From: DATDCV01 sp036524155
GTDB taxonomy: Bacteria; Verrucomicrobiota; Verrucomicrobiia; Limisphaerales; UBA8199
Length of the DNA: 22,842 nucleotides
Reading direction: 5' to 3'
Assembly (NCBI GenBank): GCA_036524155.1
Contig: DATDCV010000329.1
Location: 1 to 22,842 of the forward strand
In this document: positions 8,601 to 16,091 of the stretch, piece by piece
How the letters are laid out: each line of letters begins with the position of its first letter
How positions within the stretch are numbered: the first letter of the stretch is position 1
Made by a program: the position numbers and the translations under genes
The notes under the pieces: generated by a model
Databases searched by the model: none
What the model was told of the DNA's origin: nothing
The model's input: only the letters and a program-made list of their open reading frames with translations

Positions 8601-9031
8601 CTGCAACTTCGGGCCATAAACGGCGGGTCATCGGGGCCGCCTTCTCAACTGATGGTTCGCGAGCGGCTTCTGTCGCGGAGGATGGCACGGTGGCCTTATG
8701 GGACGTGTCCTCATTCAGCCCCATCGCAAGTTTCAAGGGCCACATGCTGGCGGCTTCGGCAGTGACGTTCTCCCCGGACGGCCGGCGGTTGGCTACTTGC
8801 TCCGTCGACCGTGAGGCGGTGAAGGTGTGGGATCTCGCGACGGTCCGTGAATTGGTGCTGCTGCGCGGAGAGGGCTCTCTTTTCGATTCTGTTGTATTTT
8901 CTCCGGACGGGAATTGGCTGGCAGCATGCAGTTCACAAGGCCAACTCCATGTCTGGGAGGCGCCGTCCTTGGAGGAAATTGCGACCTCGGAGGCCTTGAA
9001 GAGACCTCCGTCCATTGGCAGGCGGCCATGA
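5621..9031 (+). CDS. Membrane Ser/Thr protein kinase with 14 WD40 blades
   Basis: A 1136-residue Hanks-type kinase. Residues 77-~340 are the kinase domain: glycine loop GEGGFGAV (84-91), VALK with Lys107, HRDLKPSN (198-205, catalytic Asp200), DFG (221-223) and SPE (252-254), so it should be active. A transmembrane segment lies at ~400-420, followed by a charged Arg/Gln/Ala-rich, probably coiled-coil stretch (~425-472) and the linker RRLLDRHR...LRGWEWRYLW. From ~535 to ~1115 I count 14 WD40-type repeats (FSPDG...LA...D..v.vWD), enough for two seven-bladed propellers, predicted on the far side of the membrane. An in-frame TAA two codons upstream fixes the start at 5621 or later. It follows the ECF sigma gene by 75 nt and precedes a secreted hydrolase by 53 nt. 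The likely role is sensing and phosphorylating the sigma factor or other targets; the signal is unknown. Confidence 0.93.
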   Translation: MRKPSEKLEALFEAAVALETDAQRADYLNRACPDPQLRREVEALLEAHRHPDSLFEEPTARVETTPAEGVGTLIGRYKLLEALGEGGFGAVWLAEQKEPVRRKVALKVIKLGMDTKQVVARFEAERQALALMDHPNIAKVFDAGTTESGRPYCVMELVRGIPITRFCDENSMAADRRLDLFIKVCHAVQHAHQKGIIHRDLKPSNVLVTLHDGVAVPKIIDFGIAKATHQELTDKTIHTLFQQFIGTPAYVSPEQAEMSGLDIDTRSDIYSLGVLLYELLTGKTPFDSKELLASGLDEMRRTIREQEPVRPSTRLNTLPGQELTTAAKRRGTEAPKLIHLVRGDLDWIVMKCLEKDRTRRYETANGLALDIERHLNQEPVDARPESTAYRVRKFVRRNKLMVTAAAAVAGALVVGTVVSAWQAVRATRAEREQNRLRLEAVNARDDEANQRRAAVQAQQQAEAERLAARQQAYAADMELGEQALAMNDRGLARRLLDRHRNRPGETDLRGWEWRYLWAQCQSEELGELCRRPNSVYRVAYDAEGKRLAVAGFARQGEFVGLWDVPGGTPIAMLQTNAGHLVTFSPRGDLLAADNHRGLTVWRANTLELLHQLPLHGLVKALKFSPDGGQLAALSHAGKVTVWNIDQVRVAYELVVSGGLREEDGDLDFSPDGKRLAVGHGDGRLRVIDLDTGSSDLSIEAHNGQMITAVAWAPTARILATGSGYSANPIRIWDTESGRLIGALEGHTSWISRLVFSADGQFLYSASGDQTIRIWDVQNVRCLRILTGSGDEMYGLALSPDGTTLASGAKDGAVAFWSALPQSKQEQPRRLRMQGTQAAFSPSGRCLAVPCDGVIQMYELPGLKHLGPLSATGTNVAAVAYSPDGTMLAGGGSDGWLRVWSTAESRLLNEWLAHKACVGGLRFTEDGSQLVSGSYSPGVGGELACWDARTGRRLTSLLTTNAVLKSASPDGRIALASDDSGQLRWWQTGSGQLLAATSGHKRRVIGAAFSTDGSRAASVAEDGTVALWDVSSFSPIASFKGHMLAASAVTFSPDGRRLATCSVDREAVKVWDLATVRELVLLRGEGSLFDSVVFSPDGNWLAACSSQGQLHVWEAPSLEEIATSEALKRPPSIGRRP

Positions 9032-9072
9032 AGACGACAACCCACGGGGTTTGGGAAACAAGCGAAAGCAAT

Positions 9073-9078
9073 AAAGGA
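9073..9078 (+). promoter_or_regulatory. Ribosome binding site setting the start of the secreted hydrolase
   Basis: AAAGGA lies 6 nt before the ATG at 9085. It decides for that start over in-frame upstream ATGs inside the kinase gene (8914 onward), as does the signal peptide that begins at 9085. Confidence 0.65.
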
Positions 9079-9084
9079 TCTCAC

Positions 9085-10137
9085 ATGAAACATCCAATCC
9101 TCATCGCGCTTTGGCTGCTCGTGGAAGCTGCGGCCCCAATGGTCTGGGCGCAGGAGCCCGCCAATGAGGCCAGACTGGTGGGTGCCCTGGACCAAGGGCA
9201 CCTGCGGCTGAGTTGGGAGGCGGTGGATGGGAAGCTGCAACAAGCGTCTGCGGTAACTGGGGTCTGGCAGACGGTCACGACCGGCGTAAGCCCGTACCTC
9301 ACTCAAGCCGCTAGCCCCCAAAAGTACTATCGCCTAATCCTGCCGGCGTCGGGCAGGAAGTGGCTCACGGTGGCAGCCGTAACTATGAGCGTGCAAACCA
9401 ACACCGAGGCGAACCTCCAGACGATGTACTCCTACATGGAACTGGCGGCCAGCAACCGTGCGGACCTAGTCGTGTTTCCGGAAATCGCCTTGCAGCAATG
9501 CCCGGCCTGGGGTGATGCCTCGCACAAGCCTACGGCGCCGGAAATGGCTTATGTGCGGCAGACGGCCGAAACCATCCCGGGACCCAGCACGAGCAACCTC
9601 CTCGCGAAGGCCAAAGCACTTGGCCTCTATGTTGTTTTCGGGCTGACCGAGAAGGACGAGGCGGGCTTGCTCTATAATGCCAACGTGTTTCTGGGTCCTG
9701 AAGGCCTCTTGGGCAAACACCGGAAGCGATACTTGACGGACTCCTCCTGGGGCGGCAATGAAGACCAAATCTGGCGTCCGGGCCAGGCTTGGGACGTGAT
9801 CGACAGCCCCATCGGCAAGGTTGGCCTGCTGATCTGTCTGGAGATGGTTTATTATCCCGGCTCCGCTCTGGCGAATCAGGGAGCGGACCTTCTCGTGACG
9901 TCCTCCGCATGGTCTAGCAGCTACGGCAGCGACTACGACAACGGAACCATCGGCAATGCCTTCCAGGCACGTCGTTGGCATGTCATCAGTGATCAGGTCG
10001 GCCCGGATGGGCATAATCAGTCTTACGGCCACAGTCGGGTAGTCGATCCGGGGGGCAAAATCGCCTGTGACACGGGAGCCAGAGAGGGAATGGCGCTATG
10101 GTCGACCGACCTCTTGATCGACGCTGGAACCCGATGA
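9085..10137 (+). CDS. Secreted nitrilase-superfamily (carbon-nitrogen) hydrolase
   Basis: The 350-residue product begins with a Sec signal peptide (hydrophobic ILIALWLLVEAAAP, cleavage after VWA at residue 22). Residues ~28-85 form a small module (LRLSWEAVDGKL... VTGVWQTV ... SPYL ... KYYRL) of a type common in exported Verrucomicrobiota proteins. Residues ~93-345 are the nitrilase fold. The catalytic triad is complete: Glu133 in VVFPEIAL, Lys214 in GKHRKRYL and Cys251 in LLICLEMVYY. The family hydrolyses nitriles, amides or N-carbamoyl compounds; the substrate cannot be read here. Most relatives are cytoplasmic, so export is unusual. It sits 53 nt after the kinase stop on the same strand with its own Shine-Dalgarno and is probably co-transcribed, possibly as an effector of the sigma/kinase system. 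Confidence 0.9.
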   Translation: MKHPILIALWLLVEAAAPMVWAQEPANEARLVGALDQGHLRLSWEAVDGKLQQASAVTGVWQTVTTGVSPYLTQAASPQKYYRLILPASGRKWLTVAAVTMSVQTNTEANLQTMYSYMELAASNRADLVVFPEIALQQCPAWGDASHKPTAPEMAYVRQTAETIPGPSTSNLLAKAKALGLYVVFGLTEKDEAGLLYNANVFLGPEGLLGKHRKRYLTDSSWGGNEDQIWRPGQAWDVIDSPIGKVGLLICLEMVYYPGSALANQGADLLVTSSAWSSSYGSDYDNGTIGNAFQARRWHVISDQVGPDGHNQSYGHSRVVDPGGKIACDTGAREGMALWSTDLLIDAGTR

Positions 10138-10294
10138 CTCCAGGACGTCCCTCGGTTGCATTTCGGGCCTTGCCTCTCCGGCGCCCAGCCGTCGGCGTAA
10201 AACCAAAGTCACAGTCTTTTACCTAACCTCGACATGAGCCAGCAACGCCTGATTTCGCTGTTTTTACAGGGGCGATTGGACTTGACCCCCGCAA

Positions 10295-11902
10295 CTACGC
10301 CGCCTTGGCCTCGTCCTGAATCCGGAGGCGTTCGAGGCGCGACTCGGCGAGGACCTGCTCAAGCCGCTCATCGCTCAATTGGGTCAGGGCCGCGGCGGCG
10401 TCTTTCACCTCACCATGCTCAACGGCGCGGGAGAGGACCTCGGCCTTGGTGACACCTTTCTTCTTGCCCAGGAACGGCTTGATGATGAGGTAGATCACGT
10501 CGCGGGCAGGCATGTAACGAAAGAAGCGGCGCAGGAGCCGGGAAATTTGCACCGGATAATGCAGCAGTTTATAGATAAACAAGCGGCGCAGGCCCTTGCG
10601 GCGCTCATCGTTGATCACTTCGCCCGGCAGGCAGGTCGGGTCGATGGAGGAGCATTTGAAGTATTTGTACCAATCAGTCAGGTCATTGATTAAGCCGCGC
10701 TTGAGATATTCCTGCCAGAGCGGCGTGCCGCGATAGACGCACAGGCGGTTGAACCCGAAGGTATCCAACGGCAGCCGCGCGGCGAAGTCAAAGGTCGCCC
10801 TCATGTCTTCAACCGTCTCATCTGGGTTACCGACCACAAAAAACCCGTGCACGATCTCGATTCCGGCTTTCTTGGCGTTGCGGACAGCGGTTCGAATCTC
10901 ATCCAGCGTCTGCTCTTTTCTGACGCGGTCGAGAATCTTCTGGCTGCCGCTTTCGATGCCGAACATCAGAGTGCGGCAGTGGGCCTTGGCCATGGCCGGA
11001 AACAAATGTTGAGCGACGGAGTCGACGCGCCCTTCGCAACCCCATTCAATTTCAATGCCGTTGTCGTTGATGCCTTGGCAGATGGCTTCGATGCGTTTCG
11101 GCTGGAGGAGGAAATGATCATCCACGAAATAGACCGACCCATAGCCCAGAGACTCGAGATGCTTGAACTCCTGGACCACGTGCTCCGGGGTGCGCGAACG
11201 CCACTTGCCTTCATTGAAGATGGGGATGTCGCAGAAGGTGCAGGACCACGGACAGCCGCGCGACGTTTGCATCGTGGTGAATCGTTTCAAGGAGAGCACC
11301 GCCGGAACGTCCAGGGGCATGGATTCGACAAAGTCCAGCGCCAGGCTTTCCCGGTCGGGGAAGGGCCACTGGTCAAGCTGCCGCTCGATCTTCCGATTGG
11401 GGTTGTTAATCACCCTGCCATCCTTGGCCCAGGTCAGACTCTCTACGCCGGAGGGATCGTCTAGACGCTCGAGCAGGTCCAGCAGCAGTTGTTCGCCGTC
11501 CCCCCGGCAGACAAAGTCCACCTCGGGGCATTGAAGCTTGACCAGCGGCGCATTGAGGCTGGCAAATACGCCGCCAAACGCCAGTTTCACTTTCGAGTCG
11601 GCGGCGCGGATGGCCCGGGCGAGAATCTTGGCGTAGGGATAGCTGGTGGTGCTCAAAAAGCTTAAACCGACGAGCGTCGGCTGCCGGCGCCTGATTTCAT
11701 CGATGATGACCTCGTTCGGCGTGTCCGGATTGGCCTGGTCAAACATCACGCACTCGTGACCCGCGCGCTTCACCACGGATGAGAGCGACATGATGCCGAT
11801 GGGCGGGAATCCCATGATTCGGATGTTACCGTTTTTGGCGCGGGTCTTCGCGGGGAGCGCGTAGAACTGTGGATCGCGGACATGGATGAGGAAGATAATC
11901 AT
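10295..11902 (-). CDS. B12-binding-type radical SAM protein
   Basis: The 535-residue protein has the two-part layout of B12-dependent radical SAM enzymes. Residues ~1-150 are a Rossmann-like cobalamin-binding-type domain (PPIGIMSLSSVVKRAGHE, GLSFLSTT, KLAFGGVFASL). Residues ~205-430 are the radical SAM barrel with the cluster motif RGCPWSCTFC (Cys217, Cys221, Cys224) and GIESGSQKILDRVRK. The C-terminal ~100 residues are basic and family-specific. I do not see DxHxxG in the first domain, so cofactor binding may be base-off or lost. The ATG at 11902 is chosen because MIIFLIHVRDPQF is a typical start; the open frame reaches 11983. Related enzymes perform methylation or cyclisation in lipid, pigment or natural-product pathways. 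No neighbour points to a substrate. It is transcribed alone and converges with the hydrolase gene. Confidence 0.85.
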   Translation of the reverse strand: MIIFLIHVRDPQFYALPAKTRAKNGNIRIMGFPPIGIMSLSSVVKRAGHECVMFDQANPDTPNEVIIDEIRRRQPTLVGLSFLSTTSYPYAKILARAIRAADSKVKLAFGGVFASLNAPLVKLQCPEVDFVCRGDGEQLLLDLLERLDDPSGVESLTWAKDGRVINNPNRKIERQLDQWPFPDRESLALDFVESMPLDVPAVLSLKRFTTMQTSRGCPWSCTFCDIPIFNEGKWRSRTPEHVVQEFKHLESLGYGSVYFVDDHFLLQPKRIEAICQGINDNGIEIEWGCEGRVDSVAQHLFPAMAKAHCRTLMFGIESGSQKILDRVRKEQTLDEIRTAVRNAKKAGIEIVHGFFVVGNPDETVEDMRATFDFAARLPLDTFGFNRLCVYRGTPLWQEYLKRGLINDLTDWYKYFKCSSIDPTCLPGEVINDERRKGLRRLFIYKLLHYPVQISRLLRRFFRYMPARDVIYLIIKPFLGKKKGVTKAEVLSRAVEHGEVKDAAAALTQLSDERLEQVLAESRLERLRIQDEAKAA

Positions 11903-12193
11903 AGGCAGTGGCCTCAGGGCGCCGGGGGTGAGTCGGACATCCCGGTTCGCTCTCGCGTCGTCTGAGTTCGCGGCCAATCCCAAGCCTCGGGCAGGAAGCG
12001 GGCACTACTGATAATACAGTTCATTCGCCGAGCAGCGCCGAAAGTCACAGCGCACCTTTCAGCACCTCATCTAATTAATTGCATGAGCATATCGAATCCA
12101 TGCGAGAGCGCAACAGAGAAAAGTTCGTCGCCCCCTCCTCCTGGCAGCCCAATCCGGGTGACTCGCGGGCGCTGCTGCCTGCTCCGCTGCGGG
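11903..12193. other. Intergenic region upstream of the radical SAM gene
   Basis: This 291-bp stretch lies between two minus-strand genes. TATTAT on the minus strand at 12016-12011 is a 5-of-6 match to a -10 box about 110 nt before the radical SAM start, but no -35 box stands at the right distance. No clear terminator hairpin follows the altronate dehydratase stop. Small plus-strand ORFs here are antisense to the dehydratase end and look spurious. Confidence 0.3.
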
Positions 12194-13747
12194 CTAGAAG
12201 GTGGGGCCGAGCTGCCAGGGGGCGAACTCTTCGTCGCCGAAGCCGGAGAGTTCGCTTTTGGTTTTTTGGCCGGAAGCAACCGCAATGATCAGTTCAAAGA
12301 GGCGACGGCCGGTCAGGTCGAGGGTTTCGGTGCCATCGAGGATGGTTCCGGCGTTGAGGTCGATGTCGTCAGGCATGGAATCGTAAAGCGCGGTATTGCT
12401 GGAGACTTTGATGCAGGGGGTAGGTTTGCAGCCATAGACGCTGCCGCGGCCGGTGGTAAAGATGGCGATGTTGCAGCCGCCGGCGACCAAGCCGGTCATG
12501 CTGACGGGATCGAAGCCCGGGGTGTCCATGAAGCAGAGTCCGGGAGAGGTGATCGGCTCGGCATAGTTATAGACGGCCATGAGGGGGGACTGGCCGGCCT
12601 TGGCGACTGCGCCGAGGCTTTTTTCGAAGATGTTGGTAAGGCCGCCGACTTTGTTGCCGGGAGAAGGGTTGTTGTCGATAGAGGAGCCATGCTGGCGGGT
12701 GTGATCTTCCCACCAACGCACCAGGCTCAATAGTTTCCGGGCGACTTGCGGGGAGGCAGCACGGCGGGTAAGGAGGTGCTCGGCGCCGTAGATTTCGGGT
12801 GTCTCGGCCAGCACGGAGGTGCCGCCGTAACGGACGAGTTCGTCGGAAGCGATTCCCAGAGCGGGATTGGCGGTAATGCCGCTGTGAGCGTCGGAACCGC
12901 CGCAGTTTTCAGCCAGCAGGAGTTTGCTGAGAGGCTGGGGAGAGCGCCGGACGTCGTTGGCAGCCGGAAGCATTCTGGTGACAGTGGAAACGGCCGCTTC
13001 GATCGACTTACTGACGCCGCCGGCGGACTGAATGTTCATGAACACAGGGGCGACTTCGCCCGGGCGAGTTTGGTCGATCTGAAACGTGCGCCGGATGGCG
13101 TTGACCTGGTTGACTTCGCAGCCCAGGCCGATCATGACATAACCGGCGATGTTGGGATGGCGGGCGATGCCGGCCAGGACACGCTGGAGAATTAGCTGAG
13201 GTTCACCAGGGTCCATGGCGCACCCGGTCTTATGGGTGAAAGCGACGATGCCATCGATGTTGGGGAAATCACGCGCGAGATCCTCGGGGCGGAAGTGCCC
13301 GCAGACATGGCGGGAAACGGAGGCAGAGCAATTGACCGTCGAGATGACGGCGAGGTAGTTTCGAGTGCCGACGCGACCCCCGGAGCGAGCATAACCCTGA
13401 AAAAAACGCATGCTGTCGCGTGGATAAAAGTTGACCTCAGGCGAATCGGTCGAGACTTGGCAGTCGTGCGGGATACTGCCGAGGGAGAGGTTATGAGTGT
13501 GGACATGTTCCCCGGGGCTGATGGCGGCGGCCGCAACGCCGATGAGCTGGCCGTACTTACAAACGGACGCGCCTTCGGAGATTTCGGTGAGGGCGATTTT
13601 GTGGCCGGCCGGAATGTCCTGGGCGATCGGCACCGTGCGAGATGGGCTGGTCAGGAGGTCGCCCGTTTGGGCAGGCTTTTTGAGGACTGCGACGTTATCG
13701 GCAGGGTTCAGCACGAGGGCGACGCTAAGAAGGTCTCTTTGCGGCAT
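12194..13747 (-). CDS. uxaA: Altronate dehydratase (UxaA family)
   Basis: The enzyme removes water from D-altronate to give 2-keto-3-deoxygluconate in galacturonate breakdown, using iron. The 517-residue length is close to E. coli UxaA (about 495). Residues ~1-100 are the small SAF domain (VALVLNPADNVAVL ... GHKIALTEISEG). The catalytic part follows: GYARSGGRVGTRNYLAVIST, NCSASVS, HKTGCAMD, GLGCEVNQ, AENCGGSDAHSGITANPALG, then NNPSPGNKVGGLTNIFEKSL, MDTPGFDPVSMTGLVAGG, FTTGRGSVYGC and the end EFAPWQLG, which closely track UxaA. GarD (galactarate dehydratase) is the main alternative. I start at ATG 13747, where the SAF domain begins; the open frame extends to 13846 without resemblance. No other uronate genes are adjacent, so it may lie in a scattered pathway. 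Confidence 0.85.
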   Translation of the reverse strand: MPQRDLLSVALVLNPADNVAVLKKPAQTGDLLTSPSRTVPIAQDIPAGHKIALTEISEGASVCKYGQLIGVAAAAISPGEHVHTHNLSLGSIPHDCQVSTDSPEVNFYPRDSMRFFQGYARSGGRVGTRNYLAVISTVNCSASVSRHVCGHFRPEDLARDFPNIDGIVAFTHKTGCAMDPGEPQLILQRVLAGIARHPNIAGYVMIGLGCEVNQVNAIRRTFQIDQTRPGEVAPVFMNIQSAGGVSKSIEAAVSTVTRMLPAANDVRRSPQPLSKLLLAENCGGSDAHSGITANPALGIASDELVRYGGTSVLAETPEIYGAEHLLTRRAASPQVARKLLSLVRWWEDHTRQHGSSIDNNPSPGNKVGGLTNIFEKSLGAVAKAGQSPLMAVYNYAEPITSPGLCFMDTPGFDPVSMTGLVAGGCNIAIFTTGRGSVYGCKPTPCIKVSSNTALYDSMPDDIDLNAGTILDGTETLDLTGRRLFELIIAVASGQKTKSELSGFGDEEFAPWQLGPTF

Positions 13748-13975
13748 GGTGGTAACGTAGGCGCAAAGCAGGGGCAGGTCGAAAGAAATCCGGAATCCGA
13801 GGGGCGAGGGAAGATGCGCGTTAGGTGCGGGCAGGCCGGGCAGCAAACCTCCTCGTCACCAGGAATCCGAATGGCAAATTCCCCGTCGCCCTTGGCCTCC
13901 CCGTAGACCTCACAACGGAAGAGAGCAAGGGCCTCATCCGCATGAACCTGGTCAAGGAATTCCCCCTCACCCCTA

Positions 13976-13997
13976 CCCCTCTCCCCGAGGAGAGGGG
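13976..13997. repeat. Small GC-rich hairpin, REP-like
   Basis: CCCCTCTCC (13976-13984) pairs exactly with GGAGAGGGG (13989-13997) across a 4-nt loop. It is preceded by a pyrimidine-rich CCCCTCACCCCTACC. Elements of this look are often dispersed through genomes of this group, which is inference here because only one copy is in the window. No T-run follows, so it is a poor intrinsic terminator. Confidence 0.5.
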
Positions 13998-14058
13998 AAA
14001 CCGTTGTCCGTCCTCTGGAGCCTCCGCGCTGCGAATGAATTGGGATCGGGGCGAAAAT

Positions 14059-14130
14059 GACAAAGTGAGGGACAAAGTGAGGGACAAAGTGGGGGCAAGG
14101 TGCAAGACAAGGTGGGGAACAAAGGCGGGG
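14059..14130. repeat. 12-bp tandem repeat array, three good units then degenerate
   Basis: The unit GACAAAGTGAGG occurs at 14059-14070 and 14071-14082, then GACAAAGTGGGG at 14083-14094. A degenerate unit follows (14095-14105), then GACAAGGTGGGG (14106-14117) and AACAAAGGCGGGG (14118-14130). The period is a multiple of three, so it keeps frames open on both strands. It begins 45 bp after the cysNC stop on that gene's transcript side. Confidence 0.7.
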
Positions 14131-14174
14131 CCGCGTGGGGCTGAAGGGGCCGTGCGTGAAGTTTCGTTCGAATG

Positions 14175-16070
14175 TTAGATCGAAACGAGGGTGCCTTCAT
14201 CCTGGACTTGCAGGAAGTCGAGGATGCGGGCGACGGATTCCGCGACGGTGAGTTGGTCAGTGCGCAGCTCGATTTCGGGCTTGAGCGGCGGTTCGTAAGG
14301 GGCGGAGACGCCGGTGAACTCTTTGATCTCACGGGCGCGGGCCTTGGCGTAAAGGCCTTTCGGATCGCGCTGCTCGCAGACTTCGAGAGGCGCGTTGACA
14401 AATACTTCAACGAACCTTCCCGCGGGGAGGATGTTGCGAACCATGTCCCGGTCGGCGCGATAAGGCGAGATGAAAGCGGTGATACAGACGACCCCGGCGT
14501 CCGAAAACAGTTTGGCGACTTCACCGATGCGGCGGATGTTTTCGGCGCGATCCCCCGGAGAGAACCCAAGGTCGGAACCCAGGCCGTGGCGGATGTTATC
14601 GCCATCGAGGACATAGACGTGCCGGCCCAGATTGAAAAGCTCGCGTTCGAGTTCGGTTGCGATGGTGGATTTGCCGGCGCTGGAGAGGCCCGTCAGCCAG
14701 ATGACGCAACCGCAATGGCCGTTGCGGAGTTCACGCTGGTGGGCCGTCACGCGCCCGCGGCTCCAGTAGATATTGTCACTTTTGGTCGAGCCGTCGTGCG
14801 TGCGGCGAGGGTAATTGGAGGCGGCGACAATTCCGCCCCCGGAGACATCAAAGCCGTCGACGATGACGAACCGCCCGGTAGGGACGATCTCCGAGTGGAT
14901 ATCGAAGGCGATCGGCTTCCGGGTGTGAATGGTCAATTCCGCGACTTCATGGCGGCCGACGAATTGCTCCGCCGGCTGGCGCGGCACAGTCTCGAGAGTG
15001 GAGGCGTCGATGACTCTGTCGATGGATTCGATGTGGCACTCGACCTCCTGGGTTGCGAGCTTCAGCTTGTAAGACTTGCCCTGGGTGAAGGGCTTTCGAC
15101 CGAGCCAGAAAAGGCGCGCTTTGAAGCTCGACAACTCGAAAGGCGGAGCGGTTTCGGGTGCGGCGATGGCGCCCCGAGCGACGAAGATTTGTTCCGAGAG
15201 GGTGATACCAACCGACTCGCCCGCCGAGGCGCTGGTGCCGGGGGGTGCGTGCCAGCGTTCAATGGATTTGACGGTGCTGGTTTTGTTGGTGGGCGAGAAC
15301 ACCAGTTTGTCTCCGACCTTTATGGTGCCGGACTCGACGCGTCCGGCCAGGATCCGGCGCTCGTCGAAGCGGTACACATCCTGGATGGGGAATCGCAGCG
15401 GCAGGTGGTCGGGCGTCTCCGCGACCCTGAAATCATCCAACACCTCCACCACTGTGGGCCCATTCCACCACGGCATTTTTGCGCTACGCGACGCAATACT
15501 ATCCCCATGCCTGGCGCTGATGGGGACGAACACTTTTGGCTGAACACCGATGGTCTTGAGCCACGCGCGGTATTCGGCTTCGACCTGATTGAAGCGGACC
15601 TCGCTGTAGTCCTCCAAATCCATCTTGTTGACGAGGACGGCGATCTGACGGATGCCAAGCAGGTTGAGCAGGTAGCCGTGCCGCCGGGAGTTTTCCTGGA
15701 CGCCTTCATGGGCGTCGATGACCAGCAAGGCCGCTTCAGCATTGGCGGCGCCGGTGATCATGTTTTTGAGGAACTCCTTGTGGCCGGGAGCGTCAATGAT
15801 GACGTACTGGCGTTTCAGCGTTCGGAACCATATCTGAGCAGTGTCGATGGTTATGTTCTGGTCGCGCTCGGACTGGAGCGCATCCATCAGGTTGGCCCAC
15901 TCGAAGGGAACGCCGCGGCGCTCGGCGACTTTCTGCAGTTGTTCGAGTTTTCCTACGGGCAGAGAACCGGTGTCGTGAAACAAACGGCCAACGAAGGTGG
16001 ATTTGCCGTGATCGACGTGGCCAACGATCACGATTTTGAGCTGTTCGGCGGGCGAATCGGGGTTTGTCAT
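14175..16070 (-). CDS. cysNC: Sulfate adenylyltransferase large subunit fused to APS kinase (CysNC)
   Basis: A 631-residue bifunctional enzyme. Residues ~10-440 are the CysN GTPase, which with CysD turns sulfate and ATP into APS: G1 GHVDHGKST (17-25), DAPGH (93-97) and NKMD (148-151), followed by elongation-factor-like beta-barrels. Residues ~450-625 are APS kinase (CysC), which phosphorylates APS to PAPS: Walker A GLSSAGKST (461-469), LDGDNIRHGL (~488-497) and DPKGLYAKA (~569-577). The same fusion occurs in NodQ/CysNC proteins. The G1 loop reads GHVDHGKST, as in EF-Tu, rather than the GSVDDGKST of E. coli CysN, so this is a divergent CysN branch. It starts 21 nt after the cysD stop and is the last gene of the operon. 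Confidence 0.95.
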   Translation of the reverse strand: MTNPDSPAEQLKIVIVGHVDHGKSTFVGRLFHDTGSLPVGKLEQLQKVAERRGVPFEWANLMDALQSERDQNITIDTAQIWFRTLKRQYVIIDAPGHKEFLKNMITGAANAEAALLVIDAHEGVQENSRRHGYLLNLLGIRQIAVLVNKMDLEDYSEVRFNQVEAEYRAWLKTIGVQPKVFVPISARHGDSIASRSAKMPWWNGPTVVEVLDDFRVAETPDHLPLRFPIQDVYRFDERRILAGRVESGTIKVGDKLVFSPTNKTSTVKSIERWHAPPGTSASAGESVGITLSEQIFVARGAIAAPETAPPFELSSFKARLFWLGRKPFTQGKSYKLKLATQEVECHIESIDRVIDASTLETVPRQPAEQFVGRHEVAELTIHTRKPIAFDIHSEIVPTGRFVIVDGFDVSGGGIVAASNYPRRTHDGSTKSDNIYWSRGRVTAHQRELRNGHCGCVIWLTGLSSAGKSTIATELERELFNLGRHVYVLDGDNIRHGLGSDLGFSPGDRAENIRRIGEVAKLFSDAGVVCITAFISPYRADRDMVRNILPAGRFVEVFVNAPLEVCEQRDPKGLYAKARAREIKEFTGVSAPYEPPLKPEIELRTDQLTVAESVARILDFLQVQDEGTLVSI

Positions 16071-16091
16071 ACGCGGAGGATTGAGGTGGGC

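Larger units (their letters stand above)
13748..14174. other. Intergenic region between the altronate dehydratase and cysNC genes
   Basis: No gene is supported in these 427 bases, although frames stay open on both strands because of GC bias and the repeats. It should hold the uxaA promoter and the end of the sulfur operon transcript. It contains a perfect 9-bp hairpin (13976-13997) and an array of ~12-bp units (14059-14130). I see no good promoter. Confidence 0.45.

Noticed and set aside
8419..9321. A 300-codon minus-strand open frame opposite the kinase 3' end
   Set aside because: It is antisense to WD40 repeats and to the hydrolase signal peptide and shows no family features.
12083..13906. 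Three long plus-strand open frames opposite the altronate dehydratase gene
   Set aside because: They mirror the codons of a well-matched UxaA gene and have no recognisable domains or start signals.
14059..14130. Possible CRISPR array
   Set aside because: Units are ~12 bp and directly adjacent with no spacers, and no cas genes are present.
13825..14178. A 117-codon plus-strand ORF between uxaA and cysNC
   Set aside because: Its second half is translated hairpin and 12-bp repeat sequence, and the first half resembles nothing. Intergenic DNA explains it better.
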